Translations under genes and position numbers: made by a program
DNA from: Methylobacterium sp. NMS14P
GTDB lineage: Bacteria; Pseudomonadota; Alphaproteobacteria; Rhizobiales; Beijerinckiaceae
NCBI RefSeq assembly: GCF_028583545.1
Contig: NZ_CP087106.1
Coordinates: 1,990,501-2,054,500, forward strand
Length of the DNA: 64,000 nt
Reading direction: 5' to 3'
Shown: piece by piece, positions 50,060 to 58,102 of the stretch
How positions within the stretch are numbered: position 1 is the first letter of the stretch
Layout: every line of letters starts with the position of its first letter
The notes under the pieces: generated by a model
Seen by the model: the letters and a program-made list of their open reading frames with translations, nothing else
Told to the model about the DNA's origin: nothing
The model's database searches: none

Positions 50060-50575
50060 GTGACGCCCTTCCGCGCCGGCCTCCTGGCCCTCGTCCTCAC
50101 CCTGATCCTCGATCAGGCCACCAAGCTCGGGCTCTATTTCGGCACCGACCTCGTGCTGACGCAGCCCTGGCGGCTGGCGCCCTTCGCCGACTTCGTGGTG
50201 GTCTGGAACCGGGGCGTCTCCTACGGGCTGTTCCAGCAGGAGGGCGGCCTCGGCCGCTGGCTCCTCGTGGCCCTGTCGCTCGCCGCCGCGATCGGCCTCG
50301 GGATCTGGATGCGCCGGGCCACGTCGCGGCTCCTCGGAATCGCCCTCGGGCTGATCGTCGGCGGCGCGCTCGGCAACGCCATCGACCGCGCCGCCTACGG
50401 CGCCGTCTTCGACTTCGTCCACCTGCATGCCGGCGGCTGGTCCTGGTACGTGTTCAACGTCGCCGACGCGGCGATCGTGGCCGGCGTGATCGGCCTGATC
50501 CTCGACAGCCTGTTCCCGGACGGCCGCAGGGGCCGGGCGTCCCCGCCGCAGGGCGACCCGGCGCCGCGCCTGTGA
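50060..50575 (+). CDS. lspA: Lipoprotein signal peptidase (signal peptidase II)
   Basis: 171 residues from a GTG, four membrane helices. Catalytic aspartates D109 ([16 protein letters not shown]) and D136 ([12 protein letters not shown]) are both present, as is the N-terminal ILDQATK motif. It cleaves prolipoproteins after lipid attachment in the inner membrane. The ileS-lspA order is the classic bacterial arrangement. Confidence 0.95.
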   Translation: MTPFRAGLLALVLTLILDQATKLGLYFGTDLVLTQPWRLAPFADFVVVWNRGVSYGLFQQEGGLGRWLLVALSLAAAIGLGIWMRRATSRLLGIALGLIVGGALGNAIDRAAYGAVFDFVHLHAGGWSWYVFNVADAAIVAGVIGLILDSLFPDGRRGRASPPQGDPAPRL

Positions 50576-50735
50576 TCCCTGCAACACACAGGTACGGCCG
50601 CATCCCCCTCCTGGCGCGACGCGGTCAAGGCGCCATACGATCGCCGGAAACCGGCCTCAGGCCGGGACCCGTCGGATCGGGCCGCGCCGCGGCCATCCCA
50701 GAGCCGGACGCCCCGTCCGGAACCCGTGAGGCAGC

Positions 50736-51401
50736 ATGACCGGGCATCGCAGGCTTCGTCCCCTCCTCTCCGCCGCGGTGGCCCTGGCTCCGCTCTGCGT
50801 CGTCGGTTCCGCGCACGCGCAGGAGCGCGGCGAGTTCATGCGCGACGCCCTGTCGGGCATCGGCCTCCTGGAGAAGCGCCAGGATCCGATCGACTATCAC
50901 GAGCGGCCGCCGCTGGTGATGCCGCCGAAGATCGACGGCAAGGCCCTGCCCCAGCCGCGGGCACGCTCCACCAGCACCGCCTGGCCGAAGGATCCCGAGA
51001 TCGTCGAGCGCGAGCGCGCCGCCGTGGAGCGCCGCAATCCCAAGGGCTCCCAGGCCCAGGGCCGCTACGACGACAACAACGCCACGCTCTCCGTGGAGGA
51101 GATGCGCGGCGGCCGCCGCGCCGGGGCGGGCCTGACGACCACCGCCGAGCGCAAGCCCGGCGACAACAACCGCGACGACAGCCTGCTCAGCCCCTTCGAT
51201 CTCCTGAAGGGCAAGAGCGCCAACGCCGAGCCCTCCGACATCGAGCCGAGCCGCGACACGCTCACGGATCCGCCCACCGGGTACCGGCAGTCGCCCAAGC
51301 AGCTGGCCCGGCCGCCGTCGAGCGACCCGATCAACAACGCCAGCCGCGAGCGCGAGGAGTCGGATCCCCGCGCGTATCTCCGTCAGCGCGCGCAGCAGTG
51401 A
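50736..51401 (+). CDS. Exported hypothetical protein (221 aa)
   Basis: A signal peptide (LLSAAVALAPLCVVGSAHAQE) is followed by a polar, Pro/Arg/Asp-rich mature part with little predicted structure (LLEKRQDPIDYHERPPLVMPP, RNPKGSQAQGRYDDNN). I recognise no domain. It precedes the M16 peptidase genes, and in related genomes similar proteins occur next to them (from memory, not checked), so it may be a periplasmic partner. Confidence 0.75.
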   Translation: MTGHRRLRPLLSAAVALAPLCVVGSAHAQERGEFMRDALSGIGLLEKRQDPIDYHERPPLVMPPKIDGKALPQPRARSTSTAWPKDPEIVERERAAVERRNPKGSQAQGRYDDNNATLSVEEMRGGRRAGAGLTTTAERKPGDNNRDDSLLSPFDLLKGKSANAEPSDIEPSRDTLTDPPTGYRQSPKQLARPPSSDPINNASREREESDPRAYLRQRAQQ

Positions 51402-51560
51402 CGGGGGCGCCGTGTCGCCGTTGCAACGGCGCGGCGGCGTGGCAACATGAGATGATCGTCCCGGTGCGGTTCTTGCGCCCCGGTGACCAGGACGGCCCCG
51501 ATCCTCGTGCGCGTCCCGACGCGGGACGCCTCGATCCGGGGCCGGCAGAAGGAAAGCGGA

Positions 51561-52970
51561 ATGCACCTGTTCAGGAAGGCGACGCCCACCCTCTTCCCGC
51601 TGCGTCCGGGCTCGCCCTACGGCGGCAGCGCCGGCCGGGGCGAGGCCGCGCCGTTCGGGCGTTCCGAGGCGGGCGGACCGGAAGTGACGGCCTTCACCCT
51701 CGACAACGGCCTCGACGTGGTGGTCGTCCCCGATCACCGGGCCCCCGTCGCCACCCACATGATCTGGTACCGCAACGGCTCGGCCGATGATCCGCTCGGC
51801 CAGTCGGGCATCGCCCACTTCCTCGAGCACCTGATGTTCAAGGGCACCGAGAAGCACCCGGTCGGGGCCTTCTCGAAGGCGGTGTCGGGCCTGGGCGGCC
51901 AGGAGAACGCCTTCACCAGCTACGACTACACCGCCTACTTCCAGCGGGTCGCCCGGGACCACCTCGGCACCATGATGGCGTTCGAGGCGGACCGCATGAG
52001 CGGCCTCGTCCTCGACGACGCCGTCGTCGCCCCCGAGCGCGACGTCGTGCTGGAGGAGCGGCGCATGCGGGTCGAGACCGACCCCTCCGCCCAGCTCTCC
52101 GAGGCGATGGCCGCCGGCCTGTTCGTGCACCATCCCTACGGCATCCCGATCATCGGCTGGATGCACGAGATCGAGGGCCTGAACCGCGAGCACGCGCTGG
52201 CCTACTACAAGCGCTTCTACACCCCCGAGAACGCCATCCTGGTGGTGGCCGGCGACGTGACCCCCGACGAGGTCCGGCGGCTCGCCGAGACCACCTACGG
52301 CCGCGTCGCGCCCCAGGGGGCCCGGCCCGAGCGCCTGCGGGCGCGGGAGCCGGAGCCGAAGGCCCTGCGCCGCGTCGCCGTCGCCGACCCGAAGGTCGAG
52401 CAGCCAACCCTGCAGCGGCTCTACCTGACCCCGTCCTGCATCACCGCCCGCGACGGCGGCTGCCACGATCTCGAGCTGCTGGCCGAGGTTCTGGGCGGCG
52501 GCTCGACCTCGTACCTCTACCGCAAGCTGGTCATGGAGACCGGCCTCGCGGTGAATGCCGGCGCCTGGTACATGGGCTCGGCGATCGACGACACCCGCTT
52601 CTCCGTCTACGCGGTGCCCGCCGAGGGCGTGCCGCTGGAGAAGCTGGAGGAGGCCGTCGACAGGGTGCTGCGCCGCGCGCCCGCGGAGGCCCTCGACGCC
52701 GAGGCGATCGAGCGCGCCAAGACCCGCCTCGTGGCCGAGACCGTCTACTCCTCGGACAGCCAGTCGTCGCTGGCCCGGATCTACGGCTCGGCGCTGGCGA
52801 TCGGCGAGACCATCGAGGAGGTCCGCCGCTGGCCGACCGACATCGAGGCGGTGACGCAGGAGCGCCTCAAGGGCGCGGCCGAGCGCTGGCTGACGCCGGC
52901 CCGCTCGGTCACCGGCTACCTGACCAAGGCGCAGGATCCCGACGCCCCGGTCGCGATGGCCGCCGAGTAA
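51561..52970 (+). CDS. M16-family zinc peptidase (catalytic subunit)
   Basis: 469 residues. The inverted zinc motif is HFLEHLMF, with the distal Glu about 75 residues later in ERDVVLEERRM. Both M16 halves are present. Start chosen at 51561 where AAGGA lies upstream; the earlier 26 codons look like shadow. No signal peptide is obvious despite the periplasmic habit of some relatives. It forms a pair with the next, zinc-less M16 gene, as in PqqF/G- and mitochondrial-type peptidases. Confidence 0.92.
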   Translation: MHLFRKATPTLFPLRPGSPYGGSAGRGEAAPFGRSEAGGPEVTAFTLDNGLDVVVVPDHRAPVATHMIWYRNGSADDPLGQSGIAHFLEHLMFKGTEKHPVGAFSKAVSGLGGQENAFTSYDYTAYFQRVARDHLGTMMAFEADRMSGLVLDDAVVAPERDVVLEERRMRVETDPSAQLSEAMAAGLFVHHPYGIPIIGWMHEIEGLNREHALAYYKRFYTPENAILVVAGDVTPDEVRRLAETTYGRVAPQGARPERLRAREPEPKALRRVAVADPKVEQPTLQRLYLTPSCITARDGGCHDLELLAEVLGGGSTSYLYRKLVMETGLAVNAGAWYMGSAIDDTRFSVYAVPAEGVPLEKLEEAVDRVLRRAPAEALDAEAIERAKTRLVAETVYSSDSQSSLARIYGSALAIGETIEEVRRWPTDIEAVTQERLKGAAERWLTPARSVTGYLTKAQDPDAPVAMAAE

Positions 52971-53077
52971 CCCCGGGTGCGTCCCGCCAGGTCCGTTACG
53001 GGTCCGGGCGGGGCGTTCTGCCGAACGGGAGCCCTGGCCCGCTCCGCCGTCGCCCGAGAAAGAGACACGAGGTTCCC

Positions 53078-54373
53078 ATGAGCTTGGCCGAGACTCTGGT
53101 CGAGACCACCGCCCAAACCGTCAGCTCGCCCACCACGGCGCTGCCAGTGACGACCGCCCCCGGCATCGAGGCGTGGCACGTCGAGTCCCCGGTGGTGCCG
53201 ATGATCGCCCTGGCCTTCACCTTCGAGGGCGGCGCCGCCCAGGACCCGGCCGGCAAGGCCGGCTGCGCGCAGATGCTGGCGCGGCTCCTCGACGAGGGCG
53301 CCGGCGACCTGACCTCCGACCTGTTCCAGGAGCGCCTGGCCGCCCGGGCGATCGAGCTGTCGTTCCACGCGGGGGCCGACGCGGTCGGCGGCTCGCTGAA
53401 GATGCTGGTCAAGCACGCCGACGAGGGCATCGCGCTCCTCGCCCTGGCGCTCGCCAAGCCCCGCCTCGACCCCGACGCGATCGAGCGCGTCCGCGGACAG
53501 ATCATCGCCGGCCTGCGCTACCAGCAGAACGATCCCGGTGTTCTCGCCTCCCGCCGCTTCTTCAAGGAGGCGTTCGCCGGCCATCCCTACGCGCGCCCGT
53601 CCTCCGGCACCGTGGAGAGCGTGACGGCGATCACCCGGGACGACCTGCTGGCCATGCATGCGCGCATCATCGGCCGGGGCCGGGTGAAGGTGGCGGCGGT
53701 CGGCGCCATCGGCGCCGAGCAGCTCGCCGAGGGCCTGAACCGCGCCTTCGGGGCCCTGCCGGAGGCCGGCGAACTGAAGGCGGTGCCGCGCACCGAGGTG
53801 CACGAACTCGGCAAGCGCGTCGTCGTCGACCTCGACGTGCCCCAGTCGGTGATCCGCTTCGGCATGGCGGGCGTGCCGTGGCGCGACCCGGACTTCATCC
53901 CGGCCTACGTGCTGAACCACATCCTCGGCGGCGGCGCCTTCACGTCGCGCCTGTTCCAGGAGGTGCGCGAGAAGCGCGGGCTGGCCTACTCGGTCGGGAC
54001 CTCGCTGGTCAGCCACCGGTCGGCCGCGATGACCTGGGGCTACACCGCCACCAAGAACGAGCGCGTCGGCGAGGCCCTGTCGGTGATCGGCGACGAGATC
54101 GGCCGGCTGATCACGGACGGCCCGGACGACGACGAGCTCCAGAAGGCGAAGGATTACCTGACCGGCTCCTACGCGCTCGGCTTCGACACCTCGACCAAGA
54201 TCGCCCACCAGCTGGTGCAGATCGCCTTCGAGGAGCTGGGCATGGACTACATCGCCCGGCGCAACGCGATGGTGTCGGCCGTGACCCAGGCGGATATCCG
54301 CCGCGCCGCCGCCCGCACCTTCGCGGACGGGAGGATGCTGGTGGTCGCCGCCGGCCGGCCCGTCGGACTCTGA
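53078..54373 (+). CDS. M16-family peptidase-like partner (inactive subunit)
   Basis: 431 residues. The position of HxxEH is occupied by GCAQMLARLL, so it cannot bind zinc. The C-terminal R/Y element (SRLFQEVREKRGLAYSVG) that shapes the active site of the partner is intact. This is the usual division of labour in heterodimeric bacterial M16 enzymes. It follows the catalytic gene by 107 bases. Confidence 0.92.
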   Translation: MSLAETLVETTAQTVSSPTTALPVTTAPGIEAWHVESPVVPMIALAFTFEGGAAQDPAGKAGCAQMLARLLDEGAGDLTSDLFQERLAARAIELSFHAGADAVGGSLKMLVKHADEGIALLALALAKPRLDPDAIERVRGQIIAGLRYQQNDPGVLASRRFFKEAFAGHPYARPSSGTVESVTAITRDDLLAMHARIIGRGRVKVAAVGAIGAEQLAEGLNRAFGALPEAGELKAVPRTEVHELGKRVVVDLDVPQSVIRFGMAGVPWRDPDFIPAYVLNHILGGGAFTSRLFQEVREKRGLAYSVGTSLVSHRSAAMTWGYTATKNERVGEALSVIGDEIGRLITDGPDDDELQKAKDYLTGSYALGFDTSTKIAHQLVQIAFEELGMDYIARRNAMVSAVTQADIRRAAARTFADGRMLVVAAGRPVGL

Positions 54374-54398
54374 GGGCGCCCGCGCCCTGTCGCCTGAG

Positions 54399-54515
54399 AT
54401 GGGGGTGATCGAACTGACGCCGGACGACGTGGCCGATCTGATCGAGGCGCGGGCGGAACAGGCGCGCGGAGATCTTGCGACGGAGGCCGAGGTCGAGGCC
54501 GTTCTGTCGAAGTAG
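54399..54515 (+). pseudogene. Antitoxin-like C-terminal remnant (38 aa)
   Basis: A short frame (MGVIELTPDDVADLIEARA, ending GDLATEAEVEAVLSK) has the tail seen in small RelB/RHH-like antitoxins. It has no DNA-binding half and no toxin gene beside it. Its start overlaps nothing and has a weak Shine-Dalgarno sequence. It is probably the leftover of a toxin-antitoxin module; it lies beside a frameshifted HigA-like gene. Confidence 0.45.
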
Positions 54516-54561
54516 CGGCTCTGACACCGTTTTCCGGTGCTGCCTCCGGCGCGGCCGTCTT

Positions 54562-54655
54562 TGCGAGCGGAGCGAAGCAATCCAGTCGGCGCGACGCTTC
54601 CGGTGGGCGCGCTGATCCTGGGTCACTTCGCTGCGCTCGTGATGACGGCGCGGGC
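54562..54655. repeat. Dispersed intergenic repeat, copy B
   Basis: Second copy of the element at 40426-40516 with the GCGGAGCGAAGCAATCCAG block and the GGTCACTTCGCTGCGCTCG end. It lies between the antitoxin remnant and the HigA-like pseudogene. Confidence 0.8.
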
Positions 54656-54659
54656 GGCC

Positions 54660-54933
54660 TCAACCGATGGCCGTGCTCAGGGTCTCCAGCTCGGACCGGT
54701 GTTGCAGTCCGAGCCAGAACTCCGCGCTCGTTCCGAAAGGGCGGCCGAGGCGCAGGGCCGTATCGGCGGATATCCCGATCTGCCTGGCGGCAATCCGCTC
54801 GAGAGGGTGCCCGGAACGTGGCGCGCGCGCGATCCGCGATCGATGCGGCAGACGATCCCGAGAGAATCAGAAGATCGTCCCGCAGGGCCGCGCCGGGATG
54901 CAGCGGCGGCAGAATGGCGTCGGCTCCGTCCAT
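54660..54933 (-). pseudogene. higA: Frameshifted HigA-like (XRE) antitoxin gene
   Basis: From ATG at 54933 the frame gives [20 protein letters not shown], the HigA N-terminal HPG motif. Later, in a different frame, the sequence reads [20 protein letters not shown], then [20 protein letters not shown], ending at a TGA at 54660-54662. That is the HigA C-terminal half. The two halves need one frame change near 54790-54840. No HigB toxin flanks it. The gene is almost surely dead. Confidence 0.7.
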
Positions 54934-55005
54934 CAGGACCCTGCCCTCGCAACGCCACCCCCGATCCCCACCTTAGCCAGATCGGCCGCAGCCCCCAGGA
55001 CCGAC

Positions 55006-55956
55006 ATGCAGCTCACCGGCATCCACCACCTCACCGCGGTGACCGCCCGCGCGGCGGAGAACGTCGCCTTCTACACGGGCACGCTCGGCCTGCGGCTCGT
55101 GAAGAAGACGGTGAACCAGGACGACGTCTCGGCCTACCACCTGTTCTACGCCGACGGGCTGGCGAGCCCCGGGACCGACATCACCTTCTTCGACTGGCCG
55201 GCGCCCCGGGAGCGGCGAGGCTCCGGCAGCATCACCCGCACGCATCTGCGCGTCCCGGGCGAGGGCGCGGTCGCGTGGTGGCACGCGCGCCTGCGCGAGG
55301 CCGGCCTCGTCGAGGCCGAGCCCGTCGCGCGCGACGGGCGCCTCACCCTCGACTTCGAGGATCCGGAGGGCCAGCGCCTCGCCCTGGTGGACGATGGCGG
55401 GACCGGGCCGGAGCATCCCTGGGACGGATCGCCGGTGCCGGCCGCCTACCAGATCCGCGGCCTCGGCCCGATCCGGCTCTCGGTTCCGGACCCGGCCCGC
55501 ACCGCCGCCGTGCTGACCGAGGTGCTCGGCATGCGCCGGGACCGCGCCTTCGAGACGGGGGACGGCCCGGTGGAGGTCTACGCGATGGGACCCGGCGGAC
55601 CGGCCGCGGAGCTCCAGCTCCTGGCCGACCGGTCCGCGCCAGCCCGCCAGGGCGCGGGCGCGGTCCACCACGTCGCCTTCCGCATCCCGGACGGGGATCA
55701 CGAGGTCTGGGCCGACAGGCTCCGGGCGGCGCGGGTGCCGAGCAGCGGGCCGGTGGACCGCTACTACTTCCGCAGCCTCTACTTCCGCGAGCCCAACGGC
55801 ATCCTGTTCGAGATCGCCACCGACGGGCCGGGTTTCACCGCGGACGAGCCCCTGGAGACCCTGGGCGCGCGCCTGGCCCTGCCGCCGTTCCTGGAGCCGC
55901 GCCGGGCCGAGATCGAGGCCGGGCTGACGCCGCTCCGGCCCGCCGCCCCCGTCTGA
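55006..55956 (+). CDS. VOC-superfamily ring-cleaving dioxygenase
   Basis: 316 residues, two glyoxalase/VOC repeats. The metal triad fits His in [12 protein letters not shown], His in [12 protein letters not shown] and Glu in [34 protein letters not shown] is typical of the PcpA/LinE/MhqO group of hydroquinone-type dioxygenases. These open 1,4-hydroxylated aromatic rings. No other aromatic genes are adjacent, so a quinone-stress or general role is possible. Confidence 0.9.
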   Translation: MQLTGIHHLTAVTARAAENVAFYTGTLGLRLVKKTVNQDDVSAYHLFYADGLASPGTDITFFDWPAPRERRGSGSITRTHLRVPGEGAVAWWHARLREAGLVEAEPVARDGRLTLDFEDPEGQRLALVDDGGTGPEHPWDGSPVPAAYQIRGLGPIRLSVPDPARTAAVLTEVLGMRRDRAFETGDGPVEVYAMGPGGPAAELQLLADRSAPARQGAGAVHHVAFRIPDGDHEVWADRLRAARVPSSGPVDRYYFRSLYFREPNGILFEIATDGPGFTADEPLETLGARLALPPFLEPRRAEIEAGLTPLRPAAPV

Positions 55957-56272
55957 GAACGCCGCGCGGGGCCCGGCCTGCGGCAACCCTCCCATGTCCG
56001 GAGCGGCGCTGCGGAGCGTCCGCGAAGACGCTAAATATTCGAACGATTCCAGGCCGTTCACTTCTTTCGCCAGTGTGATCCCGGCACGCCTTGACGGGCG
56101 TGCTGCAACTGCGAAAGAAGCAGCGCGCGCGTGTTCGCATCCGGATCCGGGCGGATTTCCTGCCGAGGATCCACCCCCGCCCGAGCGGGGCGGCGGGGAT
56201 CCCCCGCACCACGGGCCCCGAATCGTCGGGACCGTGAGCCGAGCGTCAGAGGATTCGAGGGCTGATCCGTCG
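55957..56272. other. Leader region upstream of fpr
   Basis: About 316 bases. The first part (56025-56060) is AT-richer and may hold the promoter. A long two-stage stem-loop occupies 56061-56120 (separate entry). The remainder up to the start is GC-rich and empty. Confidence 0.5.
56061..56120. promoter_or_regulatory. Long two-stage stem-loop upstream of ferredoxin-NADP reductase
   Basis: Outer arms CTTCTTTCGC (56061-56070) and GCGAAAGAAG (56111-56120) pair perfectly. They extend three more pairs (AGT/ACT) after one bulged C. An inner stem GCACGCC (56084-56090) and GGCGTGC (56097-56103) closes a six-base loop. No T-tract follows, so a structured leader or small RNA is more likely than a terminator. 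Confidence 0.6.
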
Positions 56273-57046
56273 ATGAGCAAGTTCTACGAGGAGCGCGTTC
56301 TGTCGGTCCACCACTGGACCGACAACCTGTTCTCGTTCCGCACCACGCGGGATCCGGCGTTCCGGTTCCGCAACGGCGAGTTCACCATGATCGGCCTGGA
56401 GGTCGAGGGCCGGCCGCTGCTGCGCGCCTACTCGGTGGTGTCGGCCAACTACGAGGAGGAGCTCGAGTTCTTCTCGATCAAGGTCCAGGATGGCCCGCTG
56501 ACCTCGAAGCTGCAGCACCTGAAGGTCGGCGACCCGATCATCGTCGGCAAGAAGCCCACCGGCACGCTGGTGCTCGACAACCTGCTGCCGGGCCGGAACC
56601 TGTACCTGCTGGGCACCGGCACCGGCCTGGCGCCGTTCCTGTCGATCATCAAGGATCCCGAGGCCTACGACCGGTTCGAGAAGGTCGTGCTGGTCCACGG
56701 CTGCCGGCAGGTGCAGGAGCTCGCCTACGGCGAGACCATCACCGAGACGCTGCCGCGCCACGAGTTCCTGGGCGAGATGATCTCGAGCCAGCTGGTCTAC
56801 TACCCGACCGTGACCCGCGAGCCGTTCCGCAACCGCGGCCGGATCACCGACCTGATGGTCTCGGGCAAGCTGTTCGAGGATATCGGCCTGCCGCCGATGT
56901 CGATCGAGAACGACCGCTTCATGCTCTGCGGCAGCCCCGACATGATCCGCGACACCCGCGAGCTCCTGACGTCGCGCGGCTACGAGGAGGGCAACCACGG
57001 CGAGGCCGCCCATTACGTCATCGAGAAGGCCTTCGTCGAGAAATAG
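56273..57046 (+). CDS. fpr: Ferredoxin-NADP reductase
   Basis: 257 residues. FAD-binding LRAYSVVSANYEEELEFFSI, NADP-binding YLLGTGTGLAPFLSIIKDP and the HGCRQVQELAYGETI segment. The C-terminal YVIEKAFVEK is characteristic of the bacterial subclass-II Fpr. It exchanges electrons between NADPH and ferredoxin/flavodoxin, often for oxidative-stress repair and for reductive biosynthesis. The long hairpin upstream may control it. Confidence 0.93.
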   Translation: MSKFYEERVLSVHHWTDNLFSFRTTRDPAFRFRNGEFTMIGLEVEGRPLLRAYSVVSANYEEELEFFSIKVQDGPLTSKLQHLKVGDPIIVGKKPTGTLVLDNLLPGRNLYLLGTGTGLAPFLSIIKDPEAYDRFEKVVLVHGCRQVQELAYGETITETLPRHEFLGEMISSQLVYYPTVTREPFRNRGRITDLMVSGKLFEDIGLPPMSIENDRFMLCGSPDMIRDTRELLTSRGYEEGNHGEAAHYVIEKAFVEK

Positions 57047-57071
57047 CGCACCCGCGCAGGCCGGTTCGGCT

Positions 57072-57365
57072 TCAGCCCGGTGCGGTCCGCCGCGCCGGGC
57101 TTTTCTGTGCCGGTGCGTCCCCGGACCCGGTCGCGGGGGCGGGGCGCAGGATCGCCCCGTAGCCCTCCTGCGGGTCGCCGACGAAGCGGATGCCCGCCCC
57201 CTCGAGGACCGCGCGGATCGCCGCGAGGGTCCGGATGCGGGGCTGGACCTGCTCGCTCTCGATCATGTTCAGGGTGACGACGGAGACCGCGGCGCGGCTC
57301 GCGAGAACCCCCTGCGTCCACTTGAGAAGTCCGCGGCCGGCGCGGATCTGGGCGGCAGTGATCAT
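57072..57365 (-). CDS. Small XRE-family DNA-binding protein
   Basis: 97 residues, starting at MITAAQIRAGRGLL. XRE HTH: RGLLKWTQGVLASRAAVSVV, then QVQPRIRTLAAIRAVLEGAG, followed by an 'IRFVGDPQEGYGAILRP' tail. It is the common single-domain alphaproteobacterial XRE protein. It converges on fpr. The upstream region toward the Y RNA array could hold its target, which is unknown. Confidence 0.85.
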   Translation of the reverse strand: MITAAQIRAGRGLLKWTQGVLASRAAVSVVTLNMIESEQVQPRIRTLAAIRAVLEGAGIRFVGDPQEGYGAILRPAPATGSGDAPAQKSPARRTAPG

Positions 57366-57571
57366 GGCCCCGAGATCGCCCGAACTGAAAGAATTTTCAA
57401 GTTTCCGGTTGACGCAGGCCGAGCGCGACCGTATCCACCCCGCCATCGGCCTGCCGGGCCGGTGATCTGAAGTGACCGCACTCTCCGGGTATCCGCGGCC
57501 TGCGCGCCGCGGCGGAAGAGTCCGGTTCCCTTCGCGTCAGTCGCTACTGGCAGCCAATCGCAGTTCACCGG
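57366..57571. other. Intergenic region between the XRE gene and the Y RNA array
   Basis: No gene. A perfect 7-bp hairpin CCGCGGC-CTGCGC-GCCGCGG is at 57493-57512. A lower-GC patch at 57375-57415 next to the XRE start is a probable promoter. I could not identify a promoter for the RNA array. Confidence 0.4.
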
Positions 57572-57636
57572 CGCGGGCCGGAGACGCTCGGTTATCCCTG
57601 TCACGGATCCCCCCGAGCCTCATCGACACGCCCGCG
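57572..57636 (+). ncRNA. Minimal Y RNA-like element (stem only)
   Basis: Same frame of motifs as the larger units: an outer helix CGCGGGC (57572-57578) with GCCCGCG (57630-57636), and the GGCCGGA internal-loop strand. An inner helix GCTCGG (57586-57591) pairs with CCGAGC (57613-57618) and is directly followed by TTATC (57592-57596). The 3' loop ends in CACG. Only about 16 bases replace the tRNA-like module. It may be a decayed unit or a genuine small Ro60-binding RNA. Confidence 0.5.
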
Positions 57637-57722
57637 TCACCCGCAGCCCCGTTCGGACGGAGCCTGGCATGAAACAGCACGACGGCATCGGCGTCGCGGC
57701 GTTCGCCCGTCCCGGGCTGATG

Positions 57723-57762
57723 CGACCGTTACGGTCGTATCGCGGGGCTCTCGGCCCGAGAG
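57723..57762. other. Two perfect 6-bp hairpins in the Y RNA array
   Basis: CGACCG-TTA-CGGTCG (57723-57737) and CTCTCG-GCC-CGAGAG (57748-57762) stand ten bases apart between the minimal unit and unit 1. They lack the GGTTATC motif, so I do not count them as a Y RNA. They may be spacer structure, a processing site or a terminator for the minimal unit. Confidence 0.45.
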
Positions 57763-57781
57763 GCTGAGCGCGTCTCGAGGA

Positions 57782-57918
57782 CCCTGCGGGCCGGCAGGGG
57801 ACGGTTATCATCGGTAGAGCGCCGCGGGCTTGTCCCGCGGAGGTTGCGGGTTCGATCCCCGCCGGGGGCCGCGAGGTCGCCGGAGCTCATGCCCGTCCCC
57901 GACACCACGACCGCAGGG
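57782..57918 (+). ncRNA. yrlA: Y RNA (YrlA-like) unit 1, permuted in the D loop with anticodon-like arm
   Basis: Outer helix CCCTGCGG (57782-57789) with CCGCAGGG (57911-57918). Ro-type helix GGGGACGG (57797-57804) with CCGTCCCC (57893-57900), then TTATC. The tRNA-like part runs in permuted order. It begins with D-loop remnant and D-stem strand GAGC (57817-57820), then a complete 7-bp arm CCGCGGG-CTTGT-CCCGCGG in the anticodon place. A five-base variable region, T arm GCGGG-TTCGATC-CCCGC (57846-57862), acceptor strand, GCGA tetraloop (57871-57874), the other acceptor strand (one G-G mismatch) and GCTC (57885-57888) follow. GCTC pairs with GAGC. Confidence 0.8.
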
Positions 57919-57963
57919 CCCGCGAGACGACCGGGGCGCCGACCGTGCGTGGATTCCGGCCGA

Positions 57964-58096
57964 CGATGCGGGCCGGAGAGGAACGGTTATCTTCACGGAA
58001 GGGAGGTCGCGGGTTCGAATCCCGCCGGGCCGCGAGGCCCATAGCTCAGCCCGGATAGAGCGCCCGGACACCGTTCCTCACCCCACGCCCGCATCG
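57964..58096 (+). ncRNA. yrlA: Y RNA (YrlA-like) unit 2, permuted tRNA-like module
   Basis: Outer helix CGATGCGGG (57964-57972) with CCCGCATCG (58088-58096), and Ro-type helix GAGGAACGG (57978-57986) with CCGTTCCTC (58071-58079), all perfect. After TTATC comes a small CTTC-ACG-GAAG hairpin. Variable AGGTC, T arm GCGGG-TTCGAAT-CCCGC (58009-58025), acceptor GGGCC, GCGA tetraloop (58032-58035) and GGCCC follow. U8-A9 and D arm GCTC-AGCCCGGATA-GAGC (58044-58061) with the G18-G19 pair complete it. The anticodon arm survives only as CCC/GGG. Confidence 0.85.
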
Positions 58097-58102
58097 CCCG
58101 GA

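Noticed and set aside
57805..57870. A tRNA gene with TTCGATC T arm and an anticodon-like hairpin
   Set aside because: The 5' acceptor strand and the 5' half of the D arm are not upstream but downstream, after a tetraloop. The segment is part of the permuted Y RNA-like unit 1, not a canonical tRNA.
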